Shown piece by piece: positions 11,968-13,451 of a stretch of 13,451 nt of DNA. The translations under genes were made by a program, and so were the position numbers. The notes under the pieces were generated by a model that saw only the letters and a list, made by a program, of their open reading frames with translations, was not told the DNA's origin and did not search any database. This DNA comes from JABIEQ01 sp964516055 (GTDB taxonomy: Bacteria; Patescibacteriota; Patescibacteriia; Magasanikbacterales; UBA922), in NCBI GenBank assembly GCA_964516055.1, contig CAZEYK010000034.1, positions 1 to 13,451 on the forward strand, written 5' to 3'. Each line of letters opens with the position of its first letter. Positions within the stretch are counted from its first letter, which is position 1.

Positions 11968-12429
11968 ATGAGTATCTTTGTTGGAAAACCTGCACCGGAT
12001 TTTTCTCTTCCTGATCAGAATGGGAATGTCCACAGTCTTTCAGATTATGAAGGGAACTATGTGCTTTTGTATTTTTATCCGAAAGACATGACCGCTGGCT
12101 GCACAATTGAAGCACAACAATTTCGTGATCATGCGGCGGAGCTAAAAAAACACCACGTCGTAGTGTTGGGTGTGAGCACTGATAGCGTAAAGAAGCACAA
12201 ACAATTTGAAAAGAAGGAACAACTCAACTTCCCTATTCTTGCTGATGAAGAAAAACAGGTAGTGAAAACATATGGAGTATGGGTAGAAAAATCAATGTAT
12301 GGAAAAAAATATATGGGTATTCAACGCGATACATTCTTGATTGATCCTAAGGGAACGATTATTAAACATTATGAAAAGGTAACGCCAAAGACACATGTAC
12401 AAGAAGTGTTGGCGGATCTTGAACAATAA
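11968..12429 (+). CDS. bcp: Thioredoxin-dependent peroxiredoxin (Bcp/PrxQ)
   Basis: 153 residues from the ATG at 11968. It reduces H2O2 and organic peroxides through a peroxidatic cysteine. The protein begins MSIFVGKPAPDFSLPDQNG; the active site is YPKDMTAGCTIEAQQFRD with Cys45, the same number as in E. coli Bcp. GVSTDS and NFPILADE are further family motifs. An in-frame GTG at 11887 would add 27 hydrophobic residues and so a membrane anchor. I prefer the ATG because it gives the family length and leaves room for a promoter (TTGAAA, 18 nt, CATACT). The membrane-anchored form cannot be excluded. The second cysteine five residues after Cys45, usual in many Bcp (EAC), is a glutamine here, so it is a 1-Cys type. 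The stop codon lies in a shared terminator. Confidence 0.92.
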   Translation: MSIFVGKPAPDFSLPDQNGNVHSLSDYEGNYVLLYFYPKDMTAGCTIEAQQFRDHAAELKKHHVVVLGVSTDSVKKHKQFEKKEQLNFPILADEEKQVVKTYGVWVEKSMYGKKYMGIQRDTFLIDPKGTIIKHYEKVTPKTHVQEVLADLEQ

Positions 12430-12455
12430 AGATGCTGCATTATGCAGCATCTTTA
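12427..12455. terminator. Shared convergent terminator containing both stop codons
   Basis: A 13-bp perfect stem TAAAGATGCTGCA/TGCAGCATCTTTA with a 3-nt loop. The bcp TAA forms the first bases of the stem. On the other strand the stem encodes the last residues (KDAA) of the phosphoesterase, whose TAA is the loop. It ends both convergent transcripts. Confidence 0.85.
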
Positions 12456-13306
12456 TTCCTTTTTATTAAATCCTGTATTCTTTCTAGCCAGGTTGGTGGT
12501 TTTGTTCTTATCTTTTGTTGTACAATACCAAGTACCCTTTCATGTTCCTTTTTTTGTTCTGGATTATTACCAACAGTTCCACCACGAAAATATCCTGCTT
12601 GATTAGATATTATATATTGTTCGTGCGCAACGAGACCTATTGCTGCAGGATTATTATTAAATAATTTTCGCACATTATCATAATAATTATTATTTTTTTC
12701 GGTTGGAGGTTCGTATCCCATACGCATCATCATGAATTCTGCAATAAGTAGTGCGGTACTTCCATTTCTATCTACTAATGGATGGATATCTAAAAAATCA
12801 TTGTGAATCTTTGCCACACCTAATTCATATGCTGTTTTTCCCCACCTGACGAACCTTGCGTCGTTCCAGGTTGGGAGGGATGAACCAGGATATGTTTTTT
12901 TGAGGTAGTCAGACTCAATCACCCCAGGGATATTATCCCTGAATGAGTAGTCATACCACCCCATACACCCGGCAACCCCAACATCACCCACAACCACAGA
13001 CCCACTTGTTGTGAGCGAGTGAATGTTGTGTGATGCGCACAGCGTAGCGAAGTTGTCGTACTGTTTCGCTGCGCTTGTATCGCTTGACCACACATCGTGG
13101 TTTCCTGGGACAGCAACTACTGTTCCAGGAAACTCCGAGAAGACCCCCAGACAATCTGCTCTCACCTGAGGACTATTTCCATAGTCACCGCCAAGGATCA
13201 GGATGTCATCTCCTTTTCCTCTATCAGTAACATATTTTGAGAGCGCTTTCACGCTATCGTGGTTGCTGTGATCATAGTGAAGATCACTGGTTATATAGAT
13301 CTTCAT
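12440..13306 (-). CDS. Calcineurin-like metallophosphoesterase
   Basis: 288 residues. Binuclear-metal hydrolase fold with the blocks in order: TSDLHYDHS (Asp8, His10), ILGGDYGN (Asp41, with Asn at the usual second Asp), and VPGNHDVW (Asn69-His70). A later HEQY near residue 230 may supply a C-terminal metal-binding histidine. The C-terminal 40 residues are basic and helical, ending KRNKDAA. The family acts on phosphomonoesters, phosphodiesters or nucleic acids; the substrate cannot be read here. Unlike most neighbours it has a perfect SD (AGGAGG, 7 nt before the ATG) and a consensus promoter, and its 5' half is richer in G and C. This could mean recent acquisition, possibly from a phage or plasmid, where such genes are common. 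Convergent with bcp. Confidence 0.85.
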   Translation of the reverse strand: MKIYITSDLHYDHSNHDSVKALSKYVTDRGKGDDILILGGDYGNSPQVRADCLGVFSEFPGTVVAVPGNHDVWSSDTSAAKQYDNFATLCASHNIHSLTTSGSVVVGDVGVAGCMGWYDYSFRDNIPGVIESDYLKKTYPGSSLPTWNDARFVRWGKTAYELGVAKIHNDFLDIHPLVDRNGSTALLIAEFMMMRMGYEPPTEKNNNYYDNVRKLFNNNPAAIGLVAHEQYIISNQAGYFRGGTVGNNPEQKKEHERVLGIVQQKIRTKPPTWLERIQDLIKRNKDAA

Positions 13307-13336
13307 CTCATTACCTCCTGATTTTTGAGATCTATG

Positions 13337-13365
13337 ACTATATCTTTTTTCTTATTTAATGTCAA
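13337..13365 (-). promoter_or_regulatory. Consensus promoter of the phosphoesterase gene
   Basis: On the minus strand TTGACA (13365-13360), 17 nt, TATAGT (13342-13337). Transcription should start near 13330, giving a leader of about 25 nt with the SD AGGAGG. Confidence 0.82.
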
Positions 13366-13451
13366 GAATACTATGTGGTATATTTTTTATCCTTTTCGGC
13401 ATAAGGTACAAAAACGTCGGCTTAAAAATGACATATTTATGGTAGAATAAG
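13366..13451. other. Non-coding right edge of the window
   Basis: AT-rich, no gene seen. A plus-strand TAGAAT at 13443-13448 could be the -10 of a gene beyond the window, but its -35 is poor. Confidence 0.3.

Noticed and set aside
1..13451. CRISPR array, insertion sequence or prophage
   Set aside because: No regularly spaced repeats, transposase, integrase or phage structural genes are visible. The phosphoesterase alone is not evidence of a prophage.

Overview
The window reads as a chromosomal segment of a low-GC bacterium, most likely a member of the Patescibacteria/CPR or a similar small-genome lineage. This is an inference from gene style: many small lipoproteins and single-helix surface proteins, tight gene packing, mostly weak Shine-Dalgarno (SD) sequences with an AT-rich start context, and an RND pump without an outer-membrane channel gene. 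No rRNA or other strong taxonomic marker is present, so the assignment is tentative. Nearly everything is on the minus strand. The only plus-strand genes are a small unit near 10.5 kb and a peroxiredoxin near 12 kb.

Layout from left to right. (1) 1-127 is the 5' end of typA/bipA, leaving the window on the left, with a consensus promoter and a leader of about 190 nt. (2) 431-2595 is a minus-strand operon of msrA, a membrane-anchored Cys-motif protein, a His-rich lipoprotein and a rhodanese, closed by a terminator at 369-393. (3) 2694-9272 is a second, longer minus-strand operon: a DUF2238-like membrane protein, a Met/His/Cys-rich membrane protein, an unusually long membrane fusion protein, a CusA-type RND pump and a tiny Met-rich lipoprotein, ending in a terminator. 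The pump keeps the three periplasmic methionines of CusA with exactly the CusA spacing, so Cu(I)/Ag(I) export is the best functional guess. (4) 9369-10422 holds a terminator, tRNA-Thr(GGT) with its own promoter, and mutM. (5) 10485-10866 is an isolated plus-strand unit with a perfect promoter, a strong SD, a Cys-rich 78-residue ORF and an unusual density of RNA hairpins. (6) 10878-11826 holds two minus-strand genes, an unknown protein with an internal repeat and a DUF378-like protein with a Cys-rich tail. Both start at the same 17-nt sequence. (7) 11968-13306 holds a Bcp/PrxQ peroxiredoxin converging on a metallophosphoesterase over one shared terminator.

Theme: regions 2-4, together with the peroxiredoxin, look like a metal and oxidative stress neighbourhood. 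Cu(I)/Ag(I) efflux sits with Met-rich and His-rich exported proteins, methionine sulfoxide repair (MsrA), 8-oxoguanine repair (MutM) and peroxide reduction (Bcp). The features I find most worth checking are the pump operon adapted to a cell with no visible outer-membrane channel, and the structured plus-strand unit at 10.5-10.9 kb.
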